Of a stretch of 45,893 nucleotides of DNA, positions 45,331-45,893 are shown in pieces (the first letter of the stretch is position 1; each line of letters starts with the position of its first letter). Source of the DNA: a virus. Made by a program: the position numbers and the translations under genes. The notes under the pieces were generated by a model. It was not told where the DNA came from and did no database searches. It worked only from the letters and a program-made list of their open reading frames with translations. The stretch covers positions 1-45,893 of the IMG/VR virus record IMGVR_UViG_3300035193_000053; one strand, written 5' to 3'.

Positions 45331-45663
45331 ATGGATAAAGAAAAAGTATCTCAGAACATTGTTTTAATGGAACCATGTACACTGTGTAACAATGGAACAA
45401 TTCGATATAAAAAGAATCCTCATTATGGAGTAACGCCAGGGAACATTCCTCTTCTTGGAGATTGTTCCTCATGTAAGAAGCATTTTGAAAAGAGGAGACC
45501 TAAGAAAGCGGAGAAAGGAAGAGAGAAAAAGGAAAAGTTCCTAATGCATAGCACTTTCTGCTATGACTGTTTTCACACTCAATATGAAAGGATTCCATCT
45601 TATAAGTGTAAAAGATGTCAATCTACAAATGTGAACTGTTCAGAGGAAAGGAAAAAACAATGA
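45331..45663 (+). CDS. Two-ribbon zinc protein
   Basis: The 110-residue product has GGGAAG upstream. It has CTLCNNGTIRY near residues 16-26, CSSCKKHFEKRRP near 45-57, then a Lys/Glu linker, and CYDCFHTQYERIPSYKCKRC near 77-96. Three or four cysteine pairs suggest two zinc sites. It may bind nucleic acid. It is linked by an ATGA overlap to the next gene. Confidence 0.55.
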   Translation: MDKEKVSQNIVLMEPCTLCNNGTIRYKKNPHYGVTPGNIPLLGDCSSCKKHFEKRRPKKAEKGREKKEKFLMHSTFCYDCFHTQYERIPSYKCKRCQSTNVNCSEERKKQ

Positions 45664-45893
45664 GCTTGACAAATGCACAGGCACAAATAACGGTGTTCCA
45701 TGAAAACGTTTGTGGTTTATCGACATATCGTTATCCAAGATTTTTACCAAACGATAGAGCTAATCTTAGAGCCTCTCTCATAATAGAGGAGTCGGGAGAG
45801 ATGGTTCAGGCTTTGTTGAAAGATGACATGGTTGGTATTGTAGACGGAGCATGTGACCTAATAGTTGTGGCTCTTGGCACAATATGCGAAATG
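45660..45893 (+). CDS. MazG-like nucleotide pyrophosphohydrolase, truncated by window edge
   Basis: ATG 45660 overlaps the upstream stop. The visible 78 residues include QITVFHENVCGL, then LIIEESGEMVQALLKDD and VDGACDLIVVALGT. This EExxE plus D-x-x-x-D pattern belongs to the MazG/HisE all-alpha NTP pyrophosphohydrolase family. It would cleave NTPs or dNTPs to monophosphates; the substrate cannot be told. The remainder lies beyond the window. Confidence 0.75.
   Translation, partial: MSLTNAQAQITVFHENVCGLSTYRYPRFLPNDRANLRASLIIEESGEMVQALLKDDMVGIVDGACDLIVVALGTICEM

Noticed and set aside
1-45893. CRISPR arrays, tRNA genes, integrase or transposase
   Set aside because: No regularly spaced repeats, cloverleaf patterns or recognisable recombinase motifs were seen on either strand.

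Overview
The window is a segment of a double-stranded DNA bacteriophage genome, most likely a short-tailed (podovirus-like) phage. It carries a full head and packaging set: small and large terminase, portal, scaffold, HK97-type capsid and decoration protein. No tail tube, sheath or tape-measure gene is visible. Instead there is a head-tail adaptor, a propeller-type tail hub, two probable internal virion proteins, a 1894-residue virion protein with a zincin motif, and a beta-helix spike. The host cannot be read directly. A dockerin-type calcium motif and several signal-peptide-bearing phage proteins would fit a Planctomycetes-like host, but this is only a guess.

Layout. (1) 1-2063, + strand: a cassette of small cysteine-rich proteins (zinc ribbons, one Lar-like) and a dockerin-like exported protein. 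It converges at a hairpin near 2.09 kb with the leftward late operon. (2) 24997 down to 2113, - strand: a membrane coiled-coil protein, an exported protein, terS, terL, portal, an FmdB-like ribbon, a small overlapping ORF, scaffold, major capsid protein, decoration protein, an attenuator-like hairpin, glycosyltransferase, adaptor, fibre, tail hub, GNAT acetyltransferase, internal virion proteins and spike. (3) 25.0-26.5 kb: a divergent control region with promoters in both directions, one monocistronic early gene with a strong terminator, and a probable replication origin (two 36-base inverted arms around an AT-rich palindromic core). (4) 26.5-35.6 kb, + strand: many small early or accessory genes, including a 16-step CXX cysteine-ladder protein, tandem paralogs, a GHKL-type ATPase, a pyrimidine-dimer glycosylase and a permuted NlpC/P60-like protein. 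(5) 35.6-45.9 kb, + strand: a sigma factor, RecB/Cas4-like nuclease, RecD-like helicase, Sak4-like ATPase, DUF669-like ssDNA-binding protein, ParB-methyltransferase fusion, UDG-PolA fusion, DUF3987 helicase/primase-type ATPase and the start of a MazG-like gene cut by the window edge.

Control. Two dispersed signals stand out. The first is a promoter family, GAAC-N16/17-CGTATA, before genes at 25464, 26575 and 34822, with a weaker leftward copy before the late operon. Its spacing and CGT-type -10 resemble ECF sigma promoters, and the phage encodes a small sigma factor with only regions 2 and 4. The second is a 19-bp palindrome, consensus nTGTTARnAnTGTTAACAG, present six times at module boundaries or gene starts. 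It could be a phage operator or an RNA hairpin in 5' leaders. No repressor, integrase or lysis cassette was identified with confidence.
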